Assembly (NCBI RefSeq): GCF_000765825.2
Contig: NZ_JRPE02000013.1
Location: forward strand, 1 to 51,689
DNA: 51,689 nucleotides
Origin: Helicobacter magdeburgensis
Lineage (GTDB): Bacteria > Campylobacterota > Campylobacteria > Campylobacterales > Helicobacteraceae
Reading direction: 5' to 3'
The position numbers were made by a program, and so were the translations under genes. The notes beneath the pieces were generated by a model. The model saw only the letters and a program-made list of their open reading frames with translations. It was not told the origin of the DNA and made no database searches. Below are positions 36,512-45,104 of the stretch, piece by piece (positions within the stretch are counted from its first letter, which is position 1; the number at the start of each line of letters is the position of its first letter).

Positions 36512-37222
36512 ATGATAAAAAATCTTGCTATTATTCCTGCACGAGGCGGAAGCAAAGGTATTATAGGTAAAAATATCAAGCCCATTTGTGGCAAACCTCT
36601 CATCGCTCACACGATTGATTTTATAAAACAAATCCCTGCTTTTGACAAAATCATTGTATCCACTGATGATTCTAATATTAAACGCGTAAGCCTTGAATAT
36701 GGTGCAGAAGTTATTGATCGCCCAAAAGCATTAGCCACGGACACTGCTTTAGCTATGGATTCTATCCGCCACGCTGTACAAGAGCTAGAATCTAGCGGGG
36801 AAACAATAGAGTATATCTATATACTTGAGGCAACTTCGCCCTTGCGTAGAAAAAGTGATATTGTGCAATGTATGGAGATTCTAAGAAGTGGCAAGTATGA
36901 TAGCATAGCCACCCTTATACCCTCTAGCATATCGCCCGGACGAATGTTTCAAATCAATAACAACACCATAAGCCCTTATATTGAAGGTTCTGTAGCGTGG
37001 ATGCCCCGCCAATCCCAGCCAAAAGCCTATCAATGTGATGGAATCCTTTATGGCTTTAGCAATGCCATTCTTCAAAAGTATAAAGATTCTCAATCCGCCT
37101 TTTTAGGCAAAACTTACCCCTATATCACGCCCTATGAATGCCTTGATATTGATACGCTCTTTGAATTTGTCATTATTGAAAAGCTCCTTGAAATGGGCTA
37201 CCCAGAAAAAAGTTTGAAATAA
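36512..37222 (+). CDS. CMP-nonulosonate cytidylyltransferase-like protein (third of three)
   Basis: A 236-residue enzyme, normal family length. IIPARGGSKGIIGKNIKPIC (residues 7-26), STDDSNIKRVSLEYGA, YILEATSPLRRKSDIVQCM and YQCDGILYGFSNAIL mark the CMP-sialate synthetase family. A strong ribosome site AAAGGAGG precedes ATG 36512. With the first cytidylyltransferase and the fusion's C-terminal half, this is the third such domain in the cluster, suggesting more than one NulO sugar is activated. Confidence 0.88.
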   Translation: MIKNLAIIPARGGSKGIIGKNIKPICGKPLIAHTIDFIKQIPAFDKIIVSTDDSNIKRVSLEYGAEVIDRPKALATDTALAMDSIRHAVQELESSGETIEYIYILEATSPLRRKSDIVQCMEILRSGKYDSIATLIPSSISPGRMFQINNNTISPYIEGSVAWMPRQSQPKAYQCDGILYGFSNAILQKYKDSQSAFLGKTYPYITPYECLDIDTLFEFVIIEKLLEMGYPEKSLK

Positions 37223-37234
37223 AAGGAGTGCGTT

Positions 37235-37933
37235 ATGAAAAAGCCTTATCTTTTAATCACAGGTGCAAGCAGTGGTGTGGGGAATCCCCTTACACATTAT
37301 CTTTCTCAAAGATTCCATATCCTAGCCCTAGCAAGACGCAAGGAAAAAATGCAAGAATCCTTTGACAATAACGCCAATGTAGAGATTATAGAATCCGATC
37401 TTGCTTCACTTACAGACCTAAAGCACACACGAGATTCTATTACACAACGCTACAATGAAGTGCTATATATCATTAATTGTGCAGGGACAAACCAGCCCCA
37501 AACTCCACTAGAATCACTCAATATGCAGGATTTAGACTATGCCCTAACACTCAATGCAAAAGCTCCTATGATGATTATCAACCACTTTTTGCCCATAATG
37601 AAAAAACGCAACTTTGGCAGAATCATCAATGTAACAAGCGGTGCGCCACTGAATTGTGCGGAAAACTTTGGCATATATAGTGGGAGCAAAGCCCTGCTTA
37701 ACACCCTAAGTGTAACTTTAAGCAAAGAGCTAAAAGATACAAATATTAAGCTTAATCTCCTATCCCCCGGACCTGTGCGTTCAGAAATGAGCCCTAATGC
37801 GACTTTAGAGCCAAACATCTGCTTTGATATGGTGGATTATCTACTCAACATAGATAAATCTTCTGTCGGCGGGGGATTTTACTGGATTAAATGGCGGGTG
37901 CCGCTCTTCCCGGATTTAGAAGGGGTAGAGTGA
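37235..37933 (+). CDS. Short-chain dehydrogenase/reductase
   Basis: A 232-residue SDR. The NAD(P) motif is LLITGASSGVGNPLTHYL (residues 6-23), with NCAG, NVTSGAPL and the catalytic YSGSKALLN. It lies between the third cytidylyltransferase and the PtmA-like SDR in the same direction, with AAAAGGAG before ATG. It probably reduces or oxidises a sugar intermediate of the island; the substrate cannot be told. Confidence 0.85.
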   Translation: MKKPYLLITGASSGVGNPLTHYLSQRFHILALARRKEKMQESFDNNANVEIIESDLASLTDLKHTRDSITQRYNEVLYIINCAGTNQPQTPLESLNMQDLDYALTLNAKAPMMIINHFLPIMKKRNFGRIINVTSGAPLNCAENFGIYSGSKALLNTLSVTLSKELKDTNIKLNLLSPGPVRSEMSPNATLEPNICFDMVDYLLNIDKSSVGGGFYWIKWRVPLFPDLEGVE

Positions 37934-37973
37934 CTCAAAGGTATTGGCAATCACAAATTAGAAAGGATTTTAA

Positions 37974-38765
37974 ATGAAAACACTCAAGGAATTAGCAAAC
38001 TTGAAAGGCAAAACCGCTTTGATTACAGCGGGGGGGGGGTATCTAGGAATGTCTATGAGCGAATGTGTGGCTGAGCTTGGTGCAAATGTCATTGTGGCTA
38101 GTCGCAATAAAATAAAATGTAAGGAGAGTGCGAAATATTTGCAAGATACTTTTGGTATTAAAGCTATAGGCGAAGTGGTAAATATTATAGATACCAAAAG
38201 TATAGAATCTCTAGCAAATACCATAGAGCAGGAGTTTGGAGGGCTTGATATTCTTATCAGTAATGCCGCCCAAAGAAAGAAAAATACCTTAGAAAGCATA
38301 GATAAAGAGGATTGGCTTTTTGATATGGAACATTGCTTAAATGGCGTATTTTATCTCATCAAAGCCTTTATGCCCCTACTTAAACAAAGCAAGGGCTGCA
38401 TCATTAATATTGCTTCTATGTATGGACATATAGCCCCTGATTATAGAATCTACAATCGTGACTGCTACACAAACCCACCAAGCTATGGTGCGGCAAAAGC
38501 AGGGGTTATACAATTTAGCAAATATCTAGCTAGTTTTTTAAGCCCTTATGACATTAGAGTAAATAGCATTAGCCCCGGTGCGTTTCCCTATGGATTCACA
38601 AATGATGATGAAGAATTTATACAAAATCTTTCAAGCAAAGCTATGCTTAATCGCATAGGTGAGCCTGATGACTTAAAGGGGGCAATTATGCTCCTTGCAA
38701 GTGATTTAGGCAAATTTATTACCGCACAAAATATCTGCGTTGATGGAGGTTGGAAAGAATGGTAA
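37974..38765 (+). CDS. ptmA: PtmA-like short-chain dehydrogenase with poly-G in the cofactor loop
   Basis: A 263-residue SDR. The NAD(P) loop LITAGGGYLGMSMSE (about residues 16-30) is encoded in part by a run of ten G, so slippage would truncate the enzyme near residue 25. Later features are SNAAQRKKNTLES, NIASMYGHIAP, the catalytic YGAAKAGVIQFS and NSISPGAFPYG. ptmA of Campylobacter flagellar glycan loci has the same place near ptmB and ptmF. The length in this sequence keeps the frame open (ON). ATG follows AAAGGATTTTAA. Confidence 0.85.
   Translation: MKTLKELANLKGKTALITAGGGYLGMSMSECVAELGANVIVASRNKIKCKESAKYLQDTFGIKAIGEVVNIIDTKSIESLANTIEQEFGGLDILISNAAQRKKNTLESIDKEDWLFDMEHCLNGVFYLIKAFMPLLKQSKGCIINIASMYGHIAPDYRIYNRDCYTNPPSYGAAKAGVIQFSKYLASFLSPYDIRVNSISPGAFPYGFTNDDEEFIQNLSSKAMLNRIGEPDDLKGAIMLLASDLGKFITAQNICVDGGWKEW
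38030..38039 (+). repeat. Poly-G tract (G10) in the cofactor-binding loop of the PtmA-like gene
   Basis: Ten G read as GCG GGG GGG GGG TAT, encoding AGGGY of the Rossmann loop. The frame is open at this length. Confidence 0.9.
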
Positions 38766-39679
38766 AAAAAATAAATCTAGGCTTAATCGGCTTAAGTGAG
38801 GGGAATGGACATCCCTACTCTTTTTCTGCCATTATTAATGGCTATGACAAACAAGCAATGCAAAAAAGTGATTGGAGTGTGATTTATAACTATCTTTTAA
38901 AATGTGATAAGCAGGATTTTCTTAATCGTAATGATGTGGCTATCACCCATCTTTACACACAGGACAGAAGCGTGAGTGAAAATCTCTCCCGTGCGTGTAA
39001 GATTCCATATATTGTAAATTCACTTGAAGAATTAGCTCTAGCCCCCATTGATGGAGTGATTCTCGCGCGTGATGATTGGCAAAATCACAAGGAAATGGCA
39101 AAGCCATTTTTAGAATCTCATAAGTTTGTTTTTATTGACAAGCCTTTAAGCCTTAATATGCAGGATATAGCTTATTTTACACCATTTTTAGAGCAAAATA
39201 GGCTTATGTCCTGCTCAGGTATGCGATATGCTAGGGAGCTAGATTCCATCCGCAAAGCCATAAAAGAAGATGGGGAATCTATACGCTTTATTGAAGCAAG
39301 TATTGGCTCCGCGTGGGATAGATATTTTATCCATTTGATAGATGCCATTATGGGACTCACCCCCTTTAAAGCCACGCATATTGAAGTGATGAAGCTAGAT
39401 TTTTGTGTCAGTGCCTCGATACAAACACAGAGATTTCATATCCAGCTGAATAATATCAATGCCTCTTTTCAGCCCTGCACCCTTGCTATCACAACAGATA
39501 AAAATCGCTACACCATTACACTAAGCGATAATTTTAGTGCCTTTAGACGCACAATGGGACATTTTGTAGCCTTTATGGAGGGAGAGTCTTTTGACTATCA
39601 AAGCACTTTGGAAGCAATGAATATCTTAAGCCAAATAAAAGCCAAACTAGACGAAATAAGTTTTTCTAGCGAAAGATAA
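38759..39679 (+). CDS. Gfo/Idh/MocA-like oxidoreductase
   Basis: A 306-residue NAD(P)-dependent oxidoreductase-like protein. The N-terminal strand NLGLIGLSEGNGHPYSFSAI (from residue 5) replaces the normal GxGxxG, so the cofactor loop is unusual; GVILARDDWQNHKEMAKPFL and VFIDKPLSLNMQDI follow the family pattern. I use ATG 38759 (preceded by GGAGGTTGG), which overlaps the end of the ptmA-like gene, rather than the TTG at 38750. It is the last gene of the sugar-island run. Confidence 0.75.
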   Translation: MVKKINLGLIGLSEGNGHPYSFSAIINGYDKQAMQKSDWSVIYNYLLKCDKQDFLNRNDVAITHLYTQDRSVSENLSRACKIPYIVNSLEELALAPIDGVILARDDWQNHKEMAKPFLESHKFVFIDKPLSLNMQDIAYFTPFLEQNRLMSCSGMRYARELDSIRKAIKEDGESIRFIEASIGSAWDRYFIHLIDAIMGLTPFKATHIEVMKLDFCVSASIQTQRFHIQLNNINASFQPCTLAITTDKNRYTITLSDNFSAFRRTMGHFVAFMEGESFDYQSTLEAMNILSQIKAKLDEISFSSER

Positions 39680-39881
39680 GACTGATTCTTGTGTAAATAC
39701 AGAGATTGTAAAAAAAAAGATGCAAATGGCGTATGGAGACGCATTAAAGAAGTGGTGTAGAGTCCTTAAAATCTCATTTTGCATTTTTTGATGTTTTATT
39801 CTTAATGTTTTGATAAAATGGCGTTTTTAATCCCCAACGCAAACAAAAGATTAAACATAACTTTAAAACAAAGTGAGATTT

Positions 39882-41057
39882 ATGGCAGATTCTAGGCTTT
39901 TTTATGCGGTTACGCTTTTATCTTGTATCGGTGCGGTGATGTCCTACTCACTCGCAGCATATATCACAAGTCATAATGGCTATACGCATTTTCACTTTTT
40001 TGTCAGGCAGATTATCGCTGTGATTTGTGGCATTTTGCTGATGTGGGGACTTTCTAAGCTTGATGTTGAAGCCCATTTTAAACGCATTGGCGTTACTATT
40101 TTTCTTTTATCTATCATTCTTATGGTGGGTATGCACTTTTTGCCCCAAAGCTTTGTAAGCTCGGCTGGTGGGGCAAAGAGATGGATTAGACTTTCTTTTA
40201 TCTCCCTTGCACCATCTGAACTTTTTAAAATCGGCTTTGTGTATTTTTTGGCTTGGAGTTTTTCTCGCAAGTTTGTAAGCAATGTGCAGCTTTCCATTAA
40301 AGATGAGATTAGAATCTTTATCCCCTATTTGCTTTTATTTATCGTGGCTGTGGTGCTTATTGCGGTGCTACAAAATGATTTAGGGCAGGTTATTCTCCTA
40401 GCACTCACTTTGGGAGTAATGCTCCTTTTTGCCGGAGGGAGTTTGCGGCTGCTAGGCATTATCTTTCTAGGCACGATAAGCACGGCATTTCTAGCCATTA
40501 TCACAAGCCCACATAGAATCTTGCGTGTCAAGTCGTGGTGGGCAAGCGCACAAGATTCTGTTTTGGCATTGCTCCCGCAAGGCTGGGCGGAGAATCTCCG
40601 TGTGAGCGGACTACCTGAACCTTATCAAATCTATCACGCCACAAATGCTATGTCAAATGGTGGATTTTTTGGCTCTGGCTTAGCTGAAGGCTCTATCAAG
40701 CTTGGATTCTTAAGCGATGTGCATACAGACATCATTCTAGCTGGAATCACAGAGGAGCTTGGCTTCCTTGGGTTATTTGGGATTATGCTGCTTTTTGGCT
40801 ATATCTTACTTTTACTCTTTCGCATAGCTAATCGTGCTGCAAACAAAATGCACTATCTTTTTTGCATTGGCGTTGGGCTACTCATTGGTTTTTCACTTAT
40901 TATTAACGCCTTTGGAATCTCTGGAATCACACCTGTAAAAGGTATAGCTGTGCCGTTTTTAAGTTATGGGGGTAGCTCACTTATTGCAAATTGCATTGCC
41001 ATTGGCTTAGTTTTAGCTATCTCAAAATCCCAACCTCAAACTCAAACCTCATCATAA
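39882..41057 (+). CDS. ftsW: FtsW/RodA-type SEDS peptidoglycan polymerase
   Basis: A 391-residue protein with about ten membrane helices, of the SEDS family that polymerises lipid II for septal or side-wall peptidoglycan. Marker pieces are GGAKRWIRLSFISLAPSELF, VLQNDLGQVILLA and GITPVKGIAVPFLSYGGSS. ATG 39882 is chosen over GTG 39873. FtsW is more likely than RodA by size and sequence feel, but a paralogue elsewhere could change that. A -10-like GATAAAAT lies at about 39813-39820. Confidence 0.88.
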   Translation: MADSRLFYAVTLLSCIGAVMSYSLAAYITSHNGYTHFHFFVRQIIAVICGILLMWGLSKLDVEAHFKRIGVTIFLLSIILMVGMHFLPQSFVSSAGGAKRWIRLSFISLAPSELFKIGFVYFLAWSFSRKFVSNVQLSIKDEIRIFIPYLLLFIVAVVLIAVLQNDLGQVILLALTLGVMLLFAGGSLRLLGIIFLGTISTAFLAIITSPHRILRVKSWWASAQDSVLALLPQGWAENLRVSGLPEPYQIYHATNAMSNGGFFGSGLAEGSIKLGFLSDVHTDIILAGITEELGFLGLFGIMLLFGYILLLLFRIANRAANKMHYLFCIGVGLLIGFSLIINAFGISGITPVKGIAVPFLSYGGSSLIANCIAIGLVLAISKSQPQTQTSS

Positions 41058-41066
41058 GGAGCAAAA

Positions 41067-41576
41067 ATGAATCTTAAAAGCATACTTTGGTTGGCCTTTA
41101 GCCTTTCACTCATCATTTTAGGTATTGTGTGTATTGCAAATCCGGATAACACAATGATTGTCCTTGCCTATCTTGTAGGCTTTATTATGCTTTTTAGTGG
41201 GCTAGGAAGCCTTGTGTATTTTTTTCAAACGCGTTTTATGATGATACTCATAGATGGGCTATTGTCGTGTGTATTTGGCTTAATATTGCTTTTTGGCGGT
41301 GAAGAAATAGCACAAAATTTTATTCCACTTCTTATCGCCCTGTGGCTTATTTTAAAAGGAATCTTGTGGCTTATCCACGCGTGGAGACTTTCAAAAGTCT
41401 CAAATCTCGCTAGTGGCGTGATGATTATGGGTGGGCTGTATGTGCTACTTGGTGTGCTTTTTGTCATCTTCCCTGAAGTGCTTGCCACACTCATTAGCCT
41501 TATCCTTGGCATTACGCTTATCATCAGCGGCGGTATTGGCTTAATCTTTTGGAATAGTCTAAGAAAAATGCAGTAA
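41067..41576 (+). CDS. HdeD/DUF308-family membrane protein
   Basis: A 169-residue inner-membrane protein with six hydrophobic segments in pairs, as in HdeD/DUF308 proteins (for example LIILGIVCIANPDNTM near the start and LGVLFVIFPEVLATLISLIL near the end). Some members relate to acid resistance in E. coli, but no activity is known. It follows ftsW by 9 bases, and AAGGAG precedes ATG. Confidence 0.8.
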   Translation: MNLKSILWLAFSLSLIILGIVCIANPDNTMIVLAYLVGFIMLFSGLGSLVYFFQTRFMMILIDGLLSCVFGLILLFGGEEIAQNFIPLLIALWLILKGILWLIHAWRLSKVSNLASGVMIMGGLYVLLGVLFVIFPEVLATLISLILGITLIISGGIGLIFWNSLRKMQ

Positions 41577-41582
41577 TCCATA

Positions 41583-42335
41583 ATGGCAGATTCAGTATTA
41601 CTTGCAAACAAATCCTGCAATCCCCTTGCCGCTCGTGCCTACGAAGTTGTGCTGATAGGCACACGCGAAGTAAAAAATGTCAAATGCCTTATTACAAATA
41701 AAATCACTTATCTGCCTATCACACACGATTTACAGGGCATTGATAGCCTTATTTTTACTTCACGCTATGCCATACAAGCCCTGCTAGAATCTGCCAACCC
41801 CCTATCCCCACACTACAATCCACATCTTGCTAAGTGGCGTGAGATTCCAAGCTTTGTGATAAGCCCAAAGAGTGCGGAGATTCTCTATAAGCATAACGCA
41901 AAAGTGGAATTTGTAGGGCAAAAAGCGCACGGGCAAGAATTTGCTAAAGAAATTATCCCCCTGCTTCAAAATCGCTTTCCACTCTATCTACGCGCCAAAG
42001 AGATTATCTCACAGCTTAATGCCACACTTATCAATGCCAAAGTCCTGCTGCAAGAAGCCATAGCTTATGTGAATACACCCTTAACTTTAGAGCAGAATCT
42101 TAAGCCAAAACCGCAAAGTGTGTTAATCTTCACCGCACCAAGTGCGTATAAAAGCTTTGTAGCAAATTTTAGCTGGGAAAAAGAGTATATCGCCATTGCC
42201 ATTGGCAAAAGCACTTTTGCTTCTTTTAGCTCCACACTTCAGGCTTACATTAGCCCAAAGCCTAGTATTCCCCACGCTATTGAGTTTGCCAAATCCATAG
42301 CCTTAGAGCTAAATACCCAAAATACAAGAAAGTAG
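41583..42335 (+). CDS. hemD: Uroporphyrinogen-III synthase
   Basis: A 250-residue protein with the weakly conserved HemD layout: VVLIGTREVKNVKC, DSLIFTSRYAIQALLES (residues about 55-70), FPLYLRAKEIISQL, VLIFTAPSAYKSFVANF and the end strand IAIGKSTFASF. It closes and inverts ring D of the tetrapyrrole. It follows the DUF308 gene by 6 bases, suggesting a small operon. HemD sequences drift fast, so I lower confidence. Confidence 0.8.
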   Translation: MADSVLLANKSCNPLAARAYEVVLIGTREVKNVKCLITNKITYLPITHDLQGIDSLIFTSRYAIQALLESANPLSPHYNPHLAKWREIPSFVISPKSAEILYKHNAKVEFVGQKAHGQEFAKEIIPLLQNRFPLYLRAKEIISQLNATLINAKVLLQEAIAYVNTPLTLEQNLKPKPQSVLIFTAPSAYKSFVANFSWEKEYIAIAIGKSTFASFSSTLQAYISPKPSIPHAIEFAKSIALELNTQNTRK

Positions 42336-42406
42336 AATCTAGGCTTAAAGTCTATTTAACTTTGATTGCTACAATCCTGCAAATCTTAAATTTTGGAGAA
42401 ATAACG

Positions 42407-43252
42407 ATGAAAAAACATCTTCCCGCAAAACAACTTTTTGGTGCGATTTTTTTAAGCCTAGCCATTGCTTCTTTACAAGCTAAGACTTATGCTACCATTG
42501 ATGGCAAACCTGCCGTTACAGATAAGGACTTAGAAATTTTGAAGCAAAGTATCCCTAACTTCAATTATGCTAAACTTTCTGATCAAGAAAAAGAGGGTAT
42601 TATCCAAGAGCTTGTCAATCGTCAGCTTATCCTTAAGGCAGCTAAGGCTGAAAAGCTTGACACTTCAAAAGAATATACCGAAGCGATTAATAATATTAAA
42701 GATCAGCTTCTTATTGACTTATGGAGTAAAAAGCAAGTAGGTGGGATTCAAATGCCAAGTGTCAATGACGCACAGATTAAGGAAATCTACAAAAATAATG
42801 AGGGTATGTTTATTAACCAAGAAATGCACGCAAGACATATTTTGGTAAAGACTGAATCTGAAGCAAAAGATATTATTAAAGAGCTTGATAAGGCAGGAAA
42901 AAAAGCTGAATCTAAGTTTATTGAACTTGCTAATGCCAAGAGCATTGACCCAGCTTCAAAACAAGCTAAAAATGGCGGGGATTTAGGGACATTCCAACGC
43001 AATGTTATGCACCCAGACTTTGCTAATGCTGCTTCAAATCTTAAGCCCGGCACATATACGCAAGAGCCGGTTCAAACGCCATTTGGCTACCACGTTATCT
43101 ACCTTATCAAAAAGAGTGAGCCAAAAGTCATTCCTTATAATGAAGCTAAAAAAATCATTGAAGAGCAAATCAAAATGCAGAATATGCAAGGTGGTATGAT
43201 GCAAAAGATTCAGACTTTGCGTGAAAAAGCAAAGATTCAAATTACAAAATAG
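42407..43252 (+). CDS. peb4: Periplasmic peptidyl-prolyl isomerase/chaperone (PEB4/CBF2-like)
   Basis: A 281-residue secreted SurA/PpiC-type chaperone. The signal peptide ends IASLQA (about residue 24), then an N-terminal chaperone helix region, and a parvulin domain (about 137-235) beginning MHARHILVKTESEAKDI, with NGGDLGTFQRNVMHPDF and QTPFGYHVIYL. It helps outer-membrane proteins fold. ATG 42407 follows TTGGAGAAATAACG. Upstream of class II aldolase, the same order as in Campylobacter. Confidence 0.92.
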   Translation: MKKHLPAKQLFGAIFLSLAIASLQAKTYATIDGKPAVTDKDLEILKQSIPNFNYAKLSDQEKEGIIQELVNRQLILKAAKAEKLDTSKEYTEAINNIKDQLLIDLWSKKQVGGIQMPSVNDAQIKEIYKNNEGMFINQEMHARHILVKTESEAKDIIKELDKAGKKAESKFIELANAKSIDPASKQAKNGGDLGTFQRNVMHPDFANAASNLKPGTYTQEPVQTPFGYHVIYLIKKSEPKVIPYNEAKKIIEEQIKMQNMQGGMMQKIQTLREKAKIQITK

Positions 43253-43275
43253 TTTTTATCACACAAGGAGAGAAT

Positions 43276-44199
43276 ATGCTTGTTTCGGGGATTGAGATTC
43301 TAAGTAAAGCCCATAAAGAAGGCTATGGCGTGGGGGCATTTAACTTTGTAAATTTTGAAATGCTAAATGCCATTTTTATGGCGGCTGATGTTGCCAAATC
43401 CCCCATTATCGTTCAGGCGAGTGAAGGGGCGATTAAATATATGGGGATTGATATGGCAGTGGGCTTAGTAAAGATTCTATCCAACCGCTATCCGCATATC
43501 CCCGTGGCATTGCACCTAGATCACGGCACGAGCTTTGAATCTTGCAAAAAGGCAGTGGATGCAGGATTTACTTCTGTGATGATTGATGCCTCTCACCACC
43601 CTTTTAAAGAAAACTTAGAAATGACAAAAGAAGTGGTAGCATACGCCCATAGCAAAGGTGTGAGCGTGGAAGCGGAGCTTGGGCGACTTATGGGGATTGA
43701 GGATAATATTTCCGTTGATGAAAAAGACGCGGTGCTAATCAATCCTGATGAAGCAGAAGAATTTGTTAAAGCCACGCAAGTGGATTATCTAGCTCCTGCC
43801 ATTGGCACAAGCCACGGGGCATTTAAGTTTAAAGGTGAGCCAAAGCTTGATTTTGAGCGTCTCCAAGAAGTCAAAAGACGCACAAATATCCCACTTGTTT
43901 TACACGGTGCAAGTGCGATACCTGATTATGTGAGAGAAGCGTTTCTAGCCACAGGTGGGGATTTGAAGGGCAGCAAGGGTGTGCCATTTGCATTTTTACA
44001 AGAAGCAGTCAAAGGCGGGATTAATAAGGTAAATATCGACACAGACTTGCGTATTGCCTTTATCGCTGAAGTGCGAAGGGTGGCAAATAGCGATAACACA
44101 CAATTTGACTTACGCAAATTCTTCACTCCAGCAATGGAATTTGTTACCAAACTTATGGTGGAGAGAATGGGTGTGCTGGGCAGTGCTGGAAAAATATAA
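43276..44199 (+). CDS. fba: Fructose-bisphosphate aldolase, class II
   Basis: A 307-residue zinc aldolase. HLDHGTSFESCKKAVDAGF includes Zn/active-site residues, VMIDASHHPFKENL follows, then SVEAELGRLMGIED, GTSHGAFKF, LVLHGASAIPD and INKVNIDTDLRIAF. It catalyses reversible cleavage of fructose 1,6-bisphosphate in gluconeogenesis and glycolysis. It starts 23 bases after peb4, with CAAGGAGAG. Confidence 0.96.
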   Translation: MLVSGIEILSKAHKEGYGVGAFNFVNFEMLNAIFMAADVAKSPIIVQASEGAIKYMGIDMAVGLVKILSNRYPHIPVALHLDHGTSFESCKKAVDAGFTSVMIDASHHPFKENLEMTKEVVAYAHSKGVSVEAELGRLMGIEDNISVDEKDAVLINPDEAEEFVKATQVDYLAPAIGTSHGAFKFKGEPKLDFERLQEVKRRTNIPLVLHGASAIPDYVREAFLATGGDLKGSKGVPFAFLQEAVKGGINKVNIDTDLRIAFIAEVRRVANSDNTQFDLRKFFTPAMEFVTKLMVERMGVLGSAGKI

Positions 44200-44243
44200 G
44201 GGATATAAGAAAAATCAGCTATTAACCAAACCCCTTATCTATA

Positions 44244-44270
44244 ATATAGAATCTTTGTAAGATTCTATAT
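44244..44270. terminator. Perfect 12-bp hairpin downstream of fba
   Basis: ATATAGAATCTT (44244-44255), loop TGT, AAGATTCTATAT (44259-44270). It is AT-rich and has no T run after it, but it lies directly after fba and is built from the genome-wide AGATTCTA word. Possibly a terminator or RNA-end stabiliser. Confidence 0.4.
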
Positions 44271-44377
44271 CCTTTACTTCAACTCTCATTTTTCACTTTA
44301 CTATTAATATTCTGTTTAATCTTTAAATTTATCCCCCTAAACGCCAAATCTTAATTGCAAATACCACACACAAATGC

Positions 44378-44383
44378 TATAAT
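44378..44383 (+). promoter_or_regulatory. Putative -10 element for efp
   Basis: TATAAT preceded by AATGC (extended -10-like), 34 bases before ATG 44418, with GAAAGGATT as ribosome site. Confidence 0.5.
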
Positions 44384-44417
44384 ACGCGACTTTACATTAC
44401 TTGAAAGGATTTAAACA

Positions 44418-44981
44418 ATGGCAATTGGAATGAGCGAACTCAAAAAAGGACTAAAAATTGAAATTGATGGGATTCCATATAGAATCACAGAGTATCAACA
44501 CGTGAAACCGGGTAAAGGTGCGGCGTTTGTCCGTGCTAAGATTAAGTCATTTCTTGATGGCAAAGTGATTGAAAAAACTTTCCACGCGGGTGATAAATGC
44601 GAAGAGCCAAATTTACAAGAAAAGACAATGCAGTTTCTCTACCACGATGGCAGTGCTTTTCAGTTTATGGATACAACTACCTATGAGCAAATCGCACTAA
44701 CTGATGACCAAGTAGGTGAAGTGGCAAAATGGATGCTTGATGGGCTAAATGTGCAGATTTTATTCCATAATGATAAGGCAATTTCCGTTGATGTGCCACT
44801 TGTTGTGGAGCTAACAATCACAGAAACCGCACCAAACTTTAAGGGCGATACAAGTAGCGGAGGTAAAAAACCAGCCACACTTGAAACAGGTGCTGTTGTG
44901 CAAGTGCCTTTCCACGTGTTGGAGGGCGAAAAAATTAAGGTCAATACCGAAACAGGTGAGTATTTAGAAAAAGTTAAATAA
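44418..44981 (+). CDS. efp: Translation elongation factor P
   Basis: A 187-residue three-domain factor that relieves ribosome stalling at polyproline. The modification loop is [16 protein letters not shown] with the Lys at about residue 34, the usual site for beta-lysylation. [33 protein letters not shown] and the C-terminal [13 protein letters not shown] are typical. It is followed at once by a clear rho-independent terminator. Confidence 0.97.
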   Translation: MAIGMSELKKGLKIEIDGIPYRITEYQHVKPGKGAAFVRAKIKSFLDGKVIEKTFHAGDKCEEPNLQEKTMQFLYHDGSAFQFMDTTTYEQIALTDDQVGEVAKWMLDGLNVQILFHNDKAISVDVPLVVELTITETAPNFKGDTSSGGKKPATLETGAVVQVPFHVLEGEKIKVNTETGEYLEKVK

Positions 44982-44990
44982 GTCCCTGCA

Positions 44991-45015
44991 AAAAGGCTGA
45001 AACCTCAGCCTTTTT
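44991..45015 (+). terminator. Rho-independent terminator after efp
   Basis: AAAAAGGCTGA (44991-45001), loop ACC, TCAGCCTTTTT (45005-45015). The 11-bp stem contains a GC core and ends in T5. It may also serve the convergent cdt genes, since the complementary strand has a T run after the stem too. Confidence 0.8.
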
Positions 45016-45104
45016 GATATTCCTAAAACAATCTCTTAAATACACTTCACATTTTTTAATTCTCAAGCCTAGATTTTGAGCTATTACTTCACACAACAAG
45101 CACT

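Noticed and set aside
27028..39679. Transferred island defined by integrase, insertion sequence or tRNA
   Set aside because: I found no integrase, transposase, tRNA or attachment repeat at the borders; base composition looks like the surroundings by eye.
39710..39718. Poly-A run (A9) between the last sugar-island gene and ftsW
   Set aside because: It is neither inside a gene nor at a convincing promoter position, and A runs of this length are common in AT-rich gene-free DNA.
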